Source: Magnolia sinica (taxonomy: Eukaryota; Streptophyta; Magnoliopsida; Magnoliales; Magnoliaceae). Taken from it: a stretch of 64,000 nt of DNA. Positions 1-10,525 of this stretch are shown in pieces. The notes beneath the pieces are model-generated. The model saw only the letters and a program-made list of their open reading frames with translations. It did no database searches and was not told where the DNA came from. Within the stretch, counting starts at the first letter, position 1; every line of letters starts with the position of its first letter. The stretch is taken from NCBI RefSeq assembly GCF_029962835.1, contig NC_080578.1, positions 103,829,759-103,893,758 on the forward strand, in the 5' to 3' direction. Made by a program: the position numbers and the translations under genes.

Positions 1-348
1 CATTTCATAATGAAGGAAATTAGCAATTGCATGTTTCTTAGCGCCTGCATCTTCTAATATGTATTTCTTTTCCAAAGCAGTCCATATGTTTTTAGCAGAC
101 ATGTAAGAAGCATACACATCATATAGTTCATTGGATAAAGAGTTTAGAATATAGTTTTTACAATTATTCTCATATGTTACTTCAGTTTGGTTTGCTAGAT
201 CTATAGTAAATGATTCAGATAAAATGTATGAAACTTTCAGGGTGGTCAGAGCGAACATTAGTTTTTGTTTCCACCGTTTAAATGATTGTCCAGCGAACGG
301 TTCGATTTTGGCTAACTCAGCAGAAGCATTTACTGTTACTGTAGCCAT
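1..348 (-). CDS. Copia retrotransposon gag, N-terminal part, runs off the window
   Basis: The minus strand is open from an ATG at 348 to the window edge, 116 codons with no stop. It begins MATVTVNASAELAKIEPF and continues with a GQSFKRWKQKLMFAL segment and a later KNIWTALEKKY segment. The W-bearing N-terminal motif and the 'IW..L...Y' spacing are those of the gag region of plant Ty1/copia polyproteins (DUF4219/UBN2 type), which packages element RNA into virus-like particles. The window cuts the gene, so zinc knuckle, protease, integrase and RT cannot be seen. No frameshift occurs in the visible part, so this copy may be fairly young. The probable 5' LTR lies directly upstream at 385-1299. Confidence 0.8.
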   Translation of the reverse strand, partial: MATVTVNASAELAKIEPFAGQSFKRWKQKLMFALTTLKVSYILSESFTIDLANQTEVTYENNCKNYILNSLSNELYDVYASYMSAKNIWTALEKKYILEDAGAKKHAIANFLHYEM

Positions 349-384
349 AGTTTATGTAATTCAACACAAATTCAATTTCAAGAT

Positions 385-1299
385 TGTTGGAATATTTGGT
401 TGAATTAAATAGACTATTAAAATCGTGAACCAAAAAAAAAGAAAATAAAATTTTGAGAAAGAAGAACTTATTGAATTGAGTCGAGGCGTGACTGAGTCAC
501 TCGGCTTGAAATCGAATTTGCTCTCCTTGGACAGCGTCCCAAGTGCAACAGGTTTCCAGAGCAATCGACCTCCAGGATACAATGACTATGACCCGGTCCC
601 AGCGGTGCACTCACTGTACACGGGCTCGAACCACTTGCAGTTTAATCCGAAAGTGCTGAGTTGACTCAGCGATGAACTCAGTAGAAAAATGCTTAAAACC
701 GAATATCAGAGAGCATTTTATAAGAGAAGAATTTTTCGTATTTTTGAAACTGAAATTGGAAGTCCTTATATAGACTCCGAATTGGTGCATAAGCACCCTT
801 TACAAAAGGTTAAGTCGGTTGGGTTTAAACCCAGCAGAGGCGACCAACCGGAAGGGATGCATCTCTCTGGTTTAAAATGAAAAGGCGCAAGTGCGAGTAC
901 ACTCTCGTACATAAAGTCCTGCGAGTACCCATACACACACCCACGTGAGTACACTCACATCGCACCCGCACCTGCGCCCACGCCCAGCCCAGCCCGTCCC
1001 GTCGCGCACACGGACTCGGCACGGCACGGCTCGGCTCGATGCGCACGCGCGTGTGTGGTCAATGTCATAGATTAGAGCTATTGGCATAGCCTCCCATAGG
1101 ACCAAATTCACATGCCCCCTGAAAGGGGCTCAAGCCCTAGGCAAAAAGACTATCTTATATACAAGATAGTTTACTTTGTCAAATCCGATGTGGGACAAAA
1201 CCCACAACTCAAAAGTACCACAACTTTTCAAAAATGGAGGGAAATCACCGAAAATTTAAAAATTCAAATTTTAATATTATTTTAAAACAAAATATAACA
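385..1299 (-). mobile_element. Probable 5' LTR of the copia element
   Basis: The stretch just upstream of the gag ATG starts TGTTATATT and ends CCAACA when read on the minus strand, fitting TG...CA LTR ends (about 915 bp). It holds two TATA-like sites on the minus strand (around 770 and 1155) and a 'tgtgggac' site near 1190 of a kind often seen in copia LTRs. A GC-rich tract lies at 960-1050. I could not find a convincing tRNA-Met primer site next to it, and the second LTR is outside the window, so the borders are provisional. Small open frames here are not genes. Confidence 0.45.
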
Positions 1300-1338
1300 A
1301 ATGGTTCTCAGCTGATGGGCGGAATGGATTTAGACATA

Positions 1339-2507
1339 AAATACAGTGGACCTCAATGAGATCGCGGTGTGCATAAATGGTCGTGGTGGTGTGCTTAAAC
1401 AGTCGCCGCTGCCAAAATCTCTAGCTGTGTTCAGAATGGTTCATCTGGTGGGCTTATCATGTGCATACAATGCAAGAGCCAGCTATATCCACTTATTGAG
1501 TGATCCACAACTGTAATTTCATATTTATCAATGACTAGTGTTCATCCTTTTAATAGCTTATTTTAGGACATAAGCCCAAAAATGGGGTAGATCCAAGACT
1601 CAAGTGGGCCATATGAAGGGGAATATTGGATCAGCCCACTGACAGGAACTGGAAAAATAAAAATATTTTCCTGATCCAAAACTTCTGTGGCTCCAATGAA
1701 TGTTTGAACGGTGGGCATTCAGTCCTATTGTTTCCTATCGTTTTGGATTTGCCTCATTTTGATGGAGCGGGTGATTTGTCACAAACATCTATATCGGTTC
1801 TGACAAACATCATGGTGGGTCCCACTTAGGGGGTTGAGTAAAGTCTGTGGAGAACTAATTTACTCTGGCCGTGAAGGAGAGTTTTGAGTAAAGTCCGTTG
1901 GGCAATGGTGATGTATGTGTGAACTAATTTACTCTGGGCGTGAAGGAGAGTTTTGAGTATAGTCTGTTGGGCAATGGTGATGTATGTGTGAACTAATTTA
2001 CTCTAGGCGTGAAGGAGAGTTTTGAGTAATGTCCGTTGGGCAATGGTGATGTATGTGTGAACTAATTTACTCTGGGCGTGAAGGAGAGTTTTGAGTAGTC
2101 TGTTGGGCAATGGTGATGTATGTGTGAACTAATTTACTCTGGGCGTGAAGGAGAGTTTTGAGTAAAGTCTGTTGGGCAATGGTGATGTATGTGTTTTATC
2201 TGCGCCATCAAATCATTTTTCCAGCTCACATTAAGGCATGGGCCTAAAATTGAGTGTATCCAAAGATTAAGTAGACCACACCATAGGAATCAGTGAGAAT
2301 TGAATGCCTACTGTTGAAAACTTCTCGGGGTTATACACAAAAGTTGGATCAAGCTTATATTTGTGTGTTATCCTTTCATTCATGTTTACGTGACCTTATG
2401 AACTAGTTGGGTGCGAAATAAACATCTTCAACTGTAAAACGGAATCCTTCCAAAACCAGCAAATAAAGATATGAAAGAAATCCAATTATAAAGATAGAAT
2501 CCAATTA
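1339..2507. repeat. Dispersed noncoding repeat C, copy 1 (downstream flank of NLR1)
   Basis: This stretch matches 49480-49984 plus 52458-52905, including the distinctive 'cgtggtggtgtgcttaaac' and 'aaaaccagcaaataaag' phrases. The match continues into the NLR, so it is the 3' half of the duplicated segment. No coding potential is seen. It contains the 69-bp tandem array listed separately. Confidence 0.75.
1849..2193. repeat. 69-bp minisatellite, five copies
   Basis: The unit holds 'aatttactctgggcgtgaag' and 'gggcaatggtgatgtatgtg'. The marker 'gaactaatt' recurs at 1852, 1921, 1990, 2059 and 2126, giving periods of 69, 69, 69 and 67. Units differ by only a few bases. The paralogous locus at 52565-52640 has a single unit, so the array expanded here after the duplication (or collapsed there). 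Confidence 0.95.
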
Positions 2508-5500
2508 TCAATTTCCCGTGAAAGTATCGAGAGCTTAAAAAAAAAAAAAAAAATTAGTCGTAAAGTAAAAGTTGAGATAATGAAAGAAATCTACATAACC
2601 GTTTTTCTACATCAAGGAGAGAGGAAGCTTCTTCATCTGCAAATCAGGGACCCTTGTAAATTCTGGTGTAGAGGGACCTGGCCTTCTCGTCTTCCCACTC
2701 TAATCTTTCCCACCATTCTCTCTCGCCTTCTATTTCTCCTTTTATTTCATGGATGCTTGAGCTGAAGAGTGGGAGCTTTTTCAACATAGGACACGAACGT
2801 ACATGGATCTCTTCCAAAGATATAAACATAAATCGCTGGCTACAAATGCTTTCTAATTCTGGTAAGCCATACAATCTTAGGATGCGTAATTTTGGGAATG
2901 AATTGTGGGGCAGCTCATCTCCTTCTATAACCTCTTTCATTTGGGAACAATCCGATATGTGAAGCACCTCTAACTGATGTAGTTGCTCTACCATACTAGA
3001 AGAGAAGAGACTCCTTAACTTTTCACAACTAATAACCCGTATTATTCTGAAGTTTTGTAGGCTTGTGTTCAGCGGAGGAGGCGCTCCACCATCGAATATC
3101 TTCTCCAAGTTCAGCAAACGATGGAGATCCAATGACTGTAAACATTGGAATGCATCATCTCCAACCTCTCTCCAGTCTATAATGCATTCCACTCCACTGC
3201 ATTCACTGACTAGAAGATGTCTTAAGCTCTTTAAATCGCCTTGGAACTTAGAAAGACTTGTTAAACCTTTGCTTTTATACAAGTATAAAGAGAATGCATG
3301 TTTTGTCAACCCCTCAATCCCGCAGGGGAATTTGTCACATCCACCAATGCTTATATGCTTATTAGAAAAAGGAGGGAAAACTGCAGATTTAACCTCAACA
3401 TGGAAACTTGTCAAGCCCGAAAACCATCGATGGAACATATCATGTGCGATGAAGCCATTAAGATTGGACACACTGATGCTTAAAGATCTCAGGCGTTTCA
3501 TGTTCACAGCCTCACTGAAAGTAGCTCCGTCCACTTTTTCCTTCAAATACATCATGCTTACTTCCTCCAGACTAGGTAGCCCGTATATCATAGTGTAGGG
3601 AATTGCAGTGAATGAAGTCGATGATATATCCAACCTCTTGAGTTTAACCAAGCTTTCAATGCCTTGAGGGAAGTTTTTGAGGCCAGATTTTGAGAGATCA
3701 AGAATTTGGAGTTCCTTCAGCTTTCCCAATGGCGGCACCTCCACTAGATCTCTGCATGAGCTTAGAATGAGCACACGTAGATTCACCAATTGCAATAATG
3801 ACATCGGGAGAGATTCAATGCCAGTACGACTTAGATCAAGGATCTGTAGTTTTGGCATGAGCTCGAAGAAATTACTGTGAATGGTACGTAAGAAATTACT
3901 GCAAACTGGAACCAATCCACTGCTTTGATTGAGGAACAAGGAGACCAAGTTAGGACAATCAGGCGTAATTTTGAGATCTTTTATCTTGTTGTGCATCAAT
4001 GAAATCCTTACAACCCCTCTCCACATTTTCTCTTCTGGTGGCTGCATTAGTCCCTCCCCGGCTTTCACAAGGAATTTTGAGCCTTCAATGGACGACGATG
4101 GTGAAGTGATCCATATAGCCAAGTCACGGAGCAAATCATGCATCCTAACGTATTTATTTCCGTAAGACCCTTTCTCCAAGAGGCATGCGTCCTTGATTCT
4201 TTCAAGGATGTCGTGTCCCTTGTTTGTTGCTTCTTCCAAGTCATTCACATTTTCTATAAATCCTTCCTCCACGGCCCAACATCTTACTAGCTCATCTATT
4301 GGTATTTCATAATCTTCCGGAAACAATGTGCAATACAGGAAACAAGATTTTATCTCTTCATTCTCTAGGTAATCATAGCTAAGTTTCAAAGGAAGAAACA
4401 CTTGACGCTCCATACCTGGAATCTCAGGTGATGATCCTTTCAATGCCCTCAATGCATTCTCCCATACCTCTTTCTTATCCTTGCCATGCATGGCCCTTCC
4501 TACTGTCTTAATTGCAAGTGGTAATCCGCTGCACTCCTCTGCAACCTTCTCTGCTACCGGTCGAATCTCTGATGACATAACCACATCCCCACATCTTTCA
4601 CAGAACAAATTCCACGCTTCCTCAGGCGTAAGAGTTCTGACCCTGATCTGCTTATGGGCATCCATCTCATTACACACTCTAATGAATCGAGTGGTTATTG
4701 TGATCTTGCATCTATTTCGCTTGTCCGGCTTTGGAATTCCAACTTGATCCAAGCTAAATGCTTCCCATAAATCATCTAAGATGAGCAGATACCTCACATT
4801 CTTCAACTGAGTAAATAGCTTGTCCCGCTTCTCTGCCATATCTTCATTATCGTCGAACCTGATTTTCAACTTCTTTCCAATGTGCTCCTGGATTAATCCC
4901 AAGTTGAGGTCCTTGGACACAGTTACCCAAATCACGATGTTGAAGTGATCAGTTCCGATGAACTTATTGTTTATGGCTTTCATGAGAGTGGTTTTCCCTA
5001 TTCCGCCCATCCCATAAATGCCTATGATGCCATTCTCCTCGTCGTGTAAGCATTGCCATATCTCCTCCATGGTTTCCTCAGCTGTGCTTTGCTGTACTCG
5101 TGGTAGCGAGGTTTGCATTTCCAACACCCTCGGCCGGCGAGGGCTCTCAGCCACCTTATCGAAGACCCCTTTAGCTTTGAGGTTTTCCACATCTTTGAGC
5201 TTTTTAACCACCCTTTTGCCCAGCTTGTAGCGAGAGAAGTGATTGGTGCAACAACCGTTCAAGCACGTTCTAGGTTGCTCGAATTCCATTCTTAAAGAAT
5301 CGACTTGAGCTTCGATATTGGTGACGTCCACAAGCCAGTTCTCCACTAGACGAACCCGTGTCTTTCCGACTGATATAGCATCATCGACGTCCGCTTGAAT
5401 TTGGTGACGCTTGTCTTGTAGTTCTTTCGTTTCCCTCTTCAATGTCTCTACATTGTTATTAAGGTGTTTAAGATAACCGATCTGCTGAGAAACAGGAACC

Positions 5501-5781
5501 CAGAAGAAGAGAATGATCTGCACAACTGGACCCAAGGAATCCATTCTGGACAGATGGATGGATGGGCAAGTAATGGCGTTTTTGAAGGTAGCAGAGGAAT
5601 GAAATGAAAGTGCTGCCAGAAATAATGACTGTGAATATGACTTCAGTTCTGAGAAGCTGAGGAGAGAGAGCAAGAGAAACTGTCGAAAGATTAATAATAA
5701 AAAATAAAAAATAAAAAAAACAAAGAGAATGGAATTAGAGACGGAAGTGGTTCGATGCTGTGTACAAAGTAGGGAAGCGGA
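2508..5781. repeat. NLR-bearing part of segmental duplicon, copy 1
   Basis: It aligns in the same orientation with 54469-57682, from 'atcaatttcccgtgaaag' to 'gtagggaagcggat'. It includes the whole NLR, its 5' leader and about 130 bp of 3' flank. Together with repeat C it makes one duplicated unit of about 4.4 kb. Confidence 0.9.
2644..5544 (-). CDS. CC-NBS-LRR disease resistance protein (RPS2/RPS5-like), NLR1
   Basis: An intronless gene of 966 residues from the ATG at 5544. The open frame runs 43 codons further upstream, but its first codon is TTG, and the MDSLGPVVQ start is typical of this family. Family members recognise pathogen effectors or effector damage and trigger cell death. Order seen: coiled-coil region (about 1-130), P-loop GMGGIGKTT (178-186), kinase-2 LLILDDLW (253-260), RNBS-B KITITTR (280-286), GLPLA (340-344), RNBS-D CFLYCTLFPED (401-411), MHD (468-470), then leucine-rich repeats from about 530 to 930 and a WWERLEWED-type tail. 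All nucleotide-binding motifs are intact and no stop or frameshift is present, so the gene is probably functional. Length is usual for a CNL. It is the intact paralogue of 54591-57458. Membrane or cytosolic location cannot be told; the N-terminus has no clear acylation signal. Confidence 0.95.
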   Translation of the reverse strand: MDSLGPVVQIILFFWVPVSQQIGYLKHLNNNVETLKRETKELQDKRHQIQADVDDAISVGKTRVRLVENWLVDVTNIEAQVDSLRMEFEQPRTCLNGCCTNHFSRYKLGKRVVKKLKDVENLKAKGVFDKVAESPRRPRVLEMQTSLPRVQQSTAEETMEEIWQCLHDEENGIIGIYGMGGIGKTTLMKAINNKFIGTDHFNIVIWVTVSKDLNLGLIQEHIGKKLKIRFDDNEDMAEKRDKLFTQLKNVRYLLILDDLWEAFSLDQVGIPKPDKRNRCKITITTRFIRVCNEMDAHKQIRVRTLTPEEAWNLFCERCGDVVMSSEIRPVAEKVAEECSGLPLAIKTVGRAMHGKDKKEVWENALRALKGSSPEIPGMERQVFLPLKLSYDYLENEEIKSCFLYCTLFPEDYEIPIDELVRCWAVEEGFIENVNDLEEATNKGHDILERIKDACLLEKGSYGNKYVRMHDLLRDLAIWITSPSSSIEGSKFLVKAGEGLMQPPEEKMWRGVVRISLMHNKIKDLKITPDCPNLVSLFLNQSSGLVPVCSNFLRTIHSNFFELMPKLQILDLSRTGIESLPMSLLQLVNLRVLILSSCRDLVEVPPLGKLKELQILDLSKSGLKNFPQGIESLVKLKRLDISSTSFTAIPYTMIYGLPSLEEVSMMYLKEKVDGATFSEAVNMKRLRSLSISVSNLNGFIAHDMFHRWFSGLTSFHVEVKSAVFPPFSNKHISIGGCDKFPCGIEGLTKHAFSLYLYKSKGLTSLSKFQGDLKSLRHLLVSECSGVECIIDWREVGDDAFQCLQSLDLHRLLNLEKIFDGGAPPPLNTSLQNFRIIRVISCEKLRSLFSSSMVEQLHQLEVLHISDCSQMKEVIEGDELPHNSFPKLRILRLYGLPELESICSQRFMFISLEEIHVRSCPMLKKLPLFSSSIHEIKGEIEGEREWWERLEWEDEKARSLYTRIYKGP

Positions 5782-5872
5782 TCGACCGGACGCGGATTGC
5801 CTATTAACAGCGACAGTGCTTCGTGAGTCCCCTCATGGTGTACCACACATCAGCTATATCGCTGATGAGTCC
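5545..5872 (-). promoter_or_regulatory. NLR1 5' leader/promoter region with a MITE remnant
   Basis: The sequence upstream of the NLR1 ATG is conserved with 57459-57682 up to 'gggaagcggat', and pieces of it recur at 40640-40780 and 63780-63990. It has a purine-rich leader on the plus strand (pyrimidine-rich in the transcript) and an A/T tract at 5690-5725 that could serve as a TATA region. At 5836-5872 a short stretch with 'gtaccacacatcagctatat' is the terminal part of the family-B MITE, so an internally deleted copy sits at this junction. No transcription start can be fixed from sequence alone. Confidence 0.55.
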
Positions 5873-6330
5873 GGATCCTCTGCCTAGTCTCTGCCTCCCG
5901 CAATCTCATTGGTCCACCTCACCGCTCCTGCCACGTAGGACTAGCCCATCTGTTTCTGTTTCATATTTTAAAAAAAAAAAAGAAAAGAAAAAACGAAAGT
6001 CTCTCTGCCGTCTTCCCTAACGGCAATGGCACCACTAACGGCACTTTCCATTTCCGGTTCCGGAGATTTTTCAGAGATTTCTTCTTCTCTCGTTTCTAAT
6101 TTCAAATTATTTCCTTTTACAGATGGATCTCATCAAAGCGGAAGAAAAAGAGGGGTTTTTCCTTTTGACGATCGGAGGCCCTCTTTCCCCAATCTCTCAC
6201 AATTCCTCTCGCCCATTTTCCACCGAGCAGCCGATAGTCGATTTCTACTATTTCGTCTATTCATCCATCAAAGATCCACCCCACCTCACAGGTATTTTAA
6301 TTTTTTTTTAATTTTTTACAGATTATTTAT
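5870..6330 (+). pseudogene. Exon-like unit of an unidentified gene, copy 1 (inverted copy at 20.6-21.1 kb)
   Basis: I do not recognise the product. Two overlapping frames are open. One begins at 6026 with MAPLTALSISGSGDF in a good start context (gcaATGGc). The other begins at 6123 with MDLIKAEEKEGFFLL and continues to a VDFYYFVYSSI segment; it starts right after 'ttttacag', which could be a splice acceptor. The same unit occurs inverted at 20547-21055, and both frames are open there too. Similarity stops near 6330/20590 soon after a possible 'ggtatttt' donor, as expected for a first-exon fragment. 5' of the ATG lie a CT-rich leader and a promoter-like GC-richer stretch. Possibly a genuine first exon whose other exons are lost, or a captured gene piece. 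Confidence 0.4.
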
Positions 6331-6714
6331 GATCTGCCTCCAATGGCTGTGGTATATCTTCTTCTTCTTTTTTTCTTTCTAATGCAGACTATTAAATGGG
6401 GAACATTGGATGCTGTTTTTGAAATGCCTATGTGCATGTAGACTAATAGGAGATTTTCGGGATTCTTCCTATGGCGAATGCGAATTTTTTATGTTTTAAT
6501 TTGTTTCCACTCATGCATTGTTTAATGTGATATAAAGATAGGTAACGTGGTTGGTGATAGATTTCTTTGGTTTTTATTTTATATGGTTTTATATTGATGA
6601 TGATAGATTGATTTCTATGGCACATGTACGTTCTAAGTATGTCTTGTTTGTTTACCCTCATTGTGGAAATCTTATTTTCAACTAGTGCATGTGAAAAGTT
6701 CTAAATGGTGGGTC

Positions 6715-7026
6715 ATCAAAACCTGAATTCAGGATTCAGGCAATGCATGGATCTGAGGGAGAAGTATTACTTACACACATTGGAGAAGGTGACTAAAGAA
6801 AGTTATCATGTGGGCCCAAGGAGCTTCCTCAAATCGTCAGAAAGTATCTAATGTGTTTGATGAAATCTGCCTTTTGGCCTACCTGCTATACATATCGTTT
6901 GCCCGTATTGGTCAAGAGGTGAATGATTTGGCTGATGATCAGCTAAAGGGGGCATGCATTGCCCTTCATTGTGTATTGGGAGTTCTCTTCCTTTGCATTA
7001 CTGCTCCTTTTTACTTACTGGTATAA
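6715..7026 (+). pseudogene. Exon-like open segment, unidentified, hydrophobic C-terminal part
   Basis: From about 6808 a frame reads FDEICLLAYLLYISF, then a charged stretch, then a strongly hydrophobic segment ending LFLCITAPFYLL just before a 'gtataag' donor-like site. The preceding 90 bases are open in a different frame (LREKYYLHTLEKV), which suggests a frameshift or a missed splice. The hydrophobic run could be a membrane segment. I do not recognise the family. The sequence between 6331 and 6714 is A/T-rich and intron-like with no feature I can name. Possibly a downstream exon of the unit at 5870-6330, now broken. Confidence 0.3.
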
Positions 7027-7100
7027 GCGACCATTAAAAAATCACACTGCTGCAAAAAAAAATAAAAAAAAAATAGAGAGTTTTTCAGAGTAAAAAGAGA

Positions 7101-7340
7101 GGAATAATACTCATAGCCTGTTAAGCACCCTAGATTTGGGTGTTATTAGAGGCAATTGGAGGTAAATGCACCAAAATGGTGTTTTTACTGCCTTGGATTC
7201 AAAGGTAAATGAAAACATATGGAATAATACTCATAGCCTGTTAAGCACCCTAGAATTGGGTGTTATTAGAGGCAATTGGAGGTAAATGCACCAAAATGGT
7301 GTTTTTACTGCCTTGGATTCAAAGGTAAATGAAAACATAT
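7101..7340. repeat. 120-bp direct tandem duplication
   Basis: Two copies (7101-7220 and 7221-7340) each begin 'ggaataatactcatagcctg'. They are nearly identical ('tagatttggg' versus 'tagaattggg'), so the duplication is recent. Confidence 0.97.
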
Positions 7341-8082
7341 ATTTTGGAGTGTTTTGAGATCATTTTATTTTGTCGTGAATTCAAGCTAATTGGTGTGAAA
7401 TGGCTTTCTTGCCCCTCTTTTAAAAGTAAGAGAGTTGCATGAGTAACAAAGGTGTTATTAGGCTACTAATATACCATACACTTGGCATGCTAATGATACC
7501 CCGAAACAATTCATTCAGCAATTGCATCACTTAAATCACACCAATTGAATGATCGAAACTGTCCAGACATAGGTAATTTAAATGCACAGTTAAAAAACAT
7601 TGACAAGTCACTCGTTTGTGATCCCTAGGTTTTTGGCCTACTAAAGGCTCGAAATTTCCTCATTTTAGGTGAAAATATATATTTCAATAGGCTTACTACG
7701 ATCATTCTGTCAAACATCATATATATACACTAATTTGCGATATTAAAGCAGATTTAACTAATCAAATTAAGGTTCCTATGAATATACTAAAGAGTTCCAA
7801 CACATTCATGACGGACATCTAAATACAATTTTTTTTTGGAATTAAAGCGCATTCCAATTACAAGCTGCCAAATTCAACCAAGGATTCTGATTCACATGGA
7901 TTCCATTGTAATCGTGAATTGGATCCCAATGCATTCCAATTAAAAAGGTGCCAAACGAGCCCCAACTTTTCTCAAACTCTCCTATTCTTTACACACACAC
8001 ACCCTCTTCCTTGTTTTCTGTACGTCCTTCTGCAACAGCCAAAAGGCCTGAACAGTTTGTGTACAAATGAGAAAGAGAAATG
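7341..8082. other. A/T-rich stretch, nothing recognised
   Basis: No open frame of quality, no repeat match to other parts of the window and no RNA gene seen. Confidence 0.5.
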
Positions 8083-8391
8083 TCATTTGCAGGTCTTCAA
8101 TACTGAATTGATTGCACACATTATGAGGCAGATGCTGCTTCTTTCAGCTGTGGTGGTGGTCGGGAGCACCCGCTGGTGGTCCAATATCTGATGAACCTGT
8201 TCAAATATTGGCCGCCCGTGCGCCGCAATTGTTGGGTCCACTGGATCTATAGCAACAACAACGTCTACCATCCAATCTAGCTTCTGGGAGGTATTGTTTC
8301 CAATATCGCATGCTAGTTGTTGGAGAAGGGATAGCAGGACTCCTTGACTCAGAGGAAGAGGAAGAACTGATAGAATCGCTTGCAAATCAAT
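8083..8391 (-). pseudogene. VARICOSE/EDC4-like C-terminal exon fragment
   Basis: The minus strand encodes 102 residues with [18 protein letters not shown], a [14 protein letters not shown] segment, [15 protein letters not shown] and a C-terminal INSVLKTCK followed by a stop. These match, from memory, the conserved C-terminal end of plant VARICOSE, the EDC4-type scaffold of the mRNA decapping complex. The exon begins right after a consensus acceptor ('ttctttag' on the minus strand) at 8391, at the place where the real gene also has a junction before DLQ. The rest of the protein (WD40 region and most helical exons) is absent, apart from a micro-exon at 10490-10525, so the full protein cannot be made here. 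The exon itself has no stop or frameshift, which means recent origin or selection elsewhere before capture. Confidence 0.75.
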
Positions 8392-10489
8392 CTAAAGAAT
8401 GAGTAGGATAGGCAGATAACATTAGAACATTGATTTTTCTCCCCGACAGGAATTTTGAGAGGCGCTAACAATATTTATATGATAAAACAAGACCTCATTA
8501 TACACGAATTCTATGAGGTGGCTCCATCTAACATGGGCTATGCTTAGTTACTCAAGACCATATTTAGCAAACACAAGACGTCAAAAGAATAGTAGGGGGA
8601 AATGTTCAGGTTTAAATAGGTCTCTATCATTAAAATTTTAGTCAAAGTTTGGTAGAAGAAAGAAAGCAAAAACCCAGAAATACGAAGAATGAAAAGTTTG
8701 GGTTTAACATGGTTCCAATTCAATAAAATGGAAAAAAAACAAAAAAAAAAATTAAAAAAAAAAAAAACAGCTATATATGCATATGGGTTTGTTATATTTA
8801 AAATTAGGTGAAGGGTGAATATTTCAATTAAAACGGTTAAAATTTCTTAATGTATAAGCAATTATTATAAAGGTAATCGAATAGTGGGTTAATATTATCT
8901 TTTGCCTCTGTTAAATCCTTCCTTTGGAAGTATTCCCCATACAAATTGATCTGTTTCTTCTGAAATCTTCACTATCTGCCCATCTTCTTTAAAATATGGA
9001 GTTTTAATTTGGTTTGTCCAAATATTTATTTATTAATGCCTATCTTGCTAAAAATACAGAGTTTTAAACATTTAGTCAATTTACGCTTAAAAAAATAAAA
9101 ATAAATTAAAATAAGGATTTTAAACTTGAGTATTGCTAACAAGGATCATGATTTATTCCGAAGAAAATGAAGGAGAATCTTAAATATGGAAGCTCATCAT
9201 GGTTGGAGTGAATTTTGATTGTTTGCACATGGAGTCCTTGGAGGTGAATGATGATAAATGCTCAATTTTTTGATGTTATCCGGGCCAATGAGAATGGGGG
9301 ATTTCTTGGAGGTGGGGGTAAATGCCCATTGAAAAGGAGTGATTCTAGAAATGAAACGTCTTCCCACAACCAATTGGAGCCTTGGCCGCCATCTATTATG
9401 TTTGAGAAGATTTACCATTTATAGGCTGAACATTTAGTTTACCCAAATGAAAAGGAAAAGGTAATGTCATGGCCAATACCTCAGCCACAGCACATGTTGA
9501 TGATCTGCTCTGTAATGGCAACTCTTTCCCTATTTTGTACTAGTTGTCTTACCATGAAAAACCCTTCACTAATTCTCAGAAAGAAAAAGAAAAAGTTCTT
9601 TCGTTAGAGATTAATGACAGGTACAGAATCTTTTTTTATTCTTCTTTTTTTTTATTTTTTTGGAAGGATGATGATAATTCATTAAGCTAAAGGAGAGGAA
9701 GGTAATTCCCAATACAGAGGGGACACTGAGCCCTGGATCTCACAAGATTGATAACCAGAGGATTAAGTTTTCCAGAAGAAGGGGTAAATGAAATGACAGG
9801 TACAGAATCTTACCCACCAAAAGACCACAAGATCAATGGTGCTAGTGGTAATGTGAGTTGGCATAGGAGTCTTTGAAGTTGAATCTACAGCACAGACAAG
9901 AAACATGGATGGCTCTTCATTTTCTGAATCTACAACACATACAAGTCCAGCCAATAACTTATAGGATGGTACACAATACACAATTTCGCATTTTTGGCAT
10001 TCAGATGTGTAGAAGATCCTGAATTTTAGTAATTGAGTGTGATTGAATCTTATTTGGTTTCCATTCTCTTTTTTCTGATATGAAAACCTTAATATAGTTA
10101 TTTGAGTTGAATTAGTAAGGACCATATATTGGCCAATAGGAATTATGCCTTGGTTCCAATGTAATTTAAGGAGGATCGTAAACAAGGCTATATATATATA
10201 TAGTTACTTACATGGAACTTTGGAAAATACAAAAGATTATCCATTTAAATAAAGTTCTTAGCAATTTAAAGCAATCAAAGGTGGATTGAGCTCTTTTAAC
10301 TGGTACGCTTCCAACCCCTTTCAAGTGAATCCATTTTCCATCATAAGATATCATCACAATGTCTTAGTTTTGCTCGATCTTAAACCTCCAGATGCTAAAT
10401 CCTTCCTTCAAATTTCTATCTTATAATTCTTATTGTTCTATCACAGTCTTGGTTTTGCTAAATCTTGAACCTCCAGATGCTCGATCTGT
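8392..10489. other. Intron-like interval between VARICOSE-like pieces
   Basis: A/T-rich with poly-A/T tracts (8735-8770, 9640-9660). Several open frames occur, the largest on the minus strand at 9763-10185 (140 codons), but none shows a recognisable domain. The segment could be an intron of the VARICOSE-like gene piece with lost exons. Confidence 0.35.
10360..10480. repeat. Short direct duplication, spacing 84 bp
   Basis: The phrase ending 'cctccagatgct' occurs twice with a shared lead-in (around 10363-10397 and 10447-10481). Minor imperfect duplication. Confidence 0.7.
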
Positions 10490-10525
10490 CATTTGCTTCT
10501 GCATTTCCTTTAGAATGGTCATAAG
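10490..10525 (-). pseudogene. VARICOSE-like micro-exon remnant
   Basis: Twelve residues, LMTILKEMQKQM, follow a 'gcag' acceptor on the minus strand. They resemble the 'MQKEMQKQM' helix of VARICOSE that lies upstream of its C-terminal exon, and the order and strand fit the exon at 8083-8391. The following donor is not consensus. The short length leaves room for chance. Confidence 0.45.

Noticed and set aside
385-420. Primer binding site next to the copia LTR
   Set aside because: No stretch matching the usual initiator-tRNA primer site was found beside the proposed LTR end, so none is annotated.
3065-3598. 177-codon frame antisense to the NLR1 LRR region
   Set aside because: It is the mirror of conserved coding sequence; the paralogue at 55012-55326 is shorter and the encoded text shows no domain.
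5545-5673. 43-residue N-terminal extension of NLR1 (and the same for NLR2 at 57459-57587)
   Set aside because: The extension begins with TTG, not ATG. The first ATG (5544 and 57458) gives the N-terminus typical of the family.
9763-10185. 140-codon minus-strand frame
   Set aside because: A/T-rich, no recognised motif, no splice or paralogue support; probably intronic chance.
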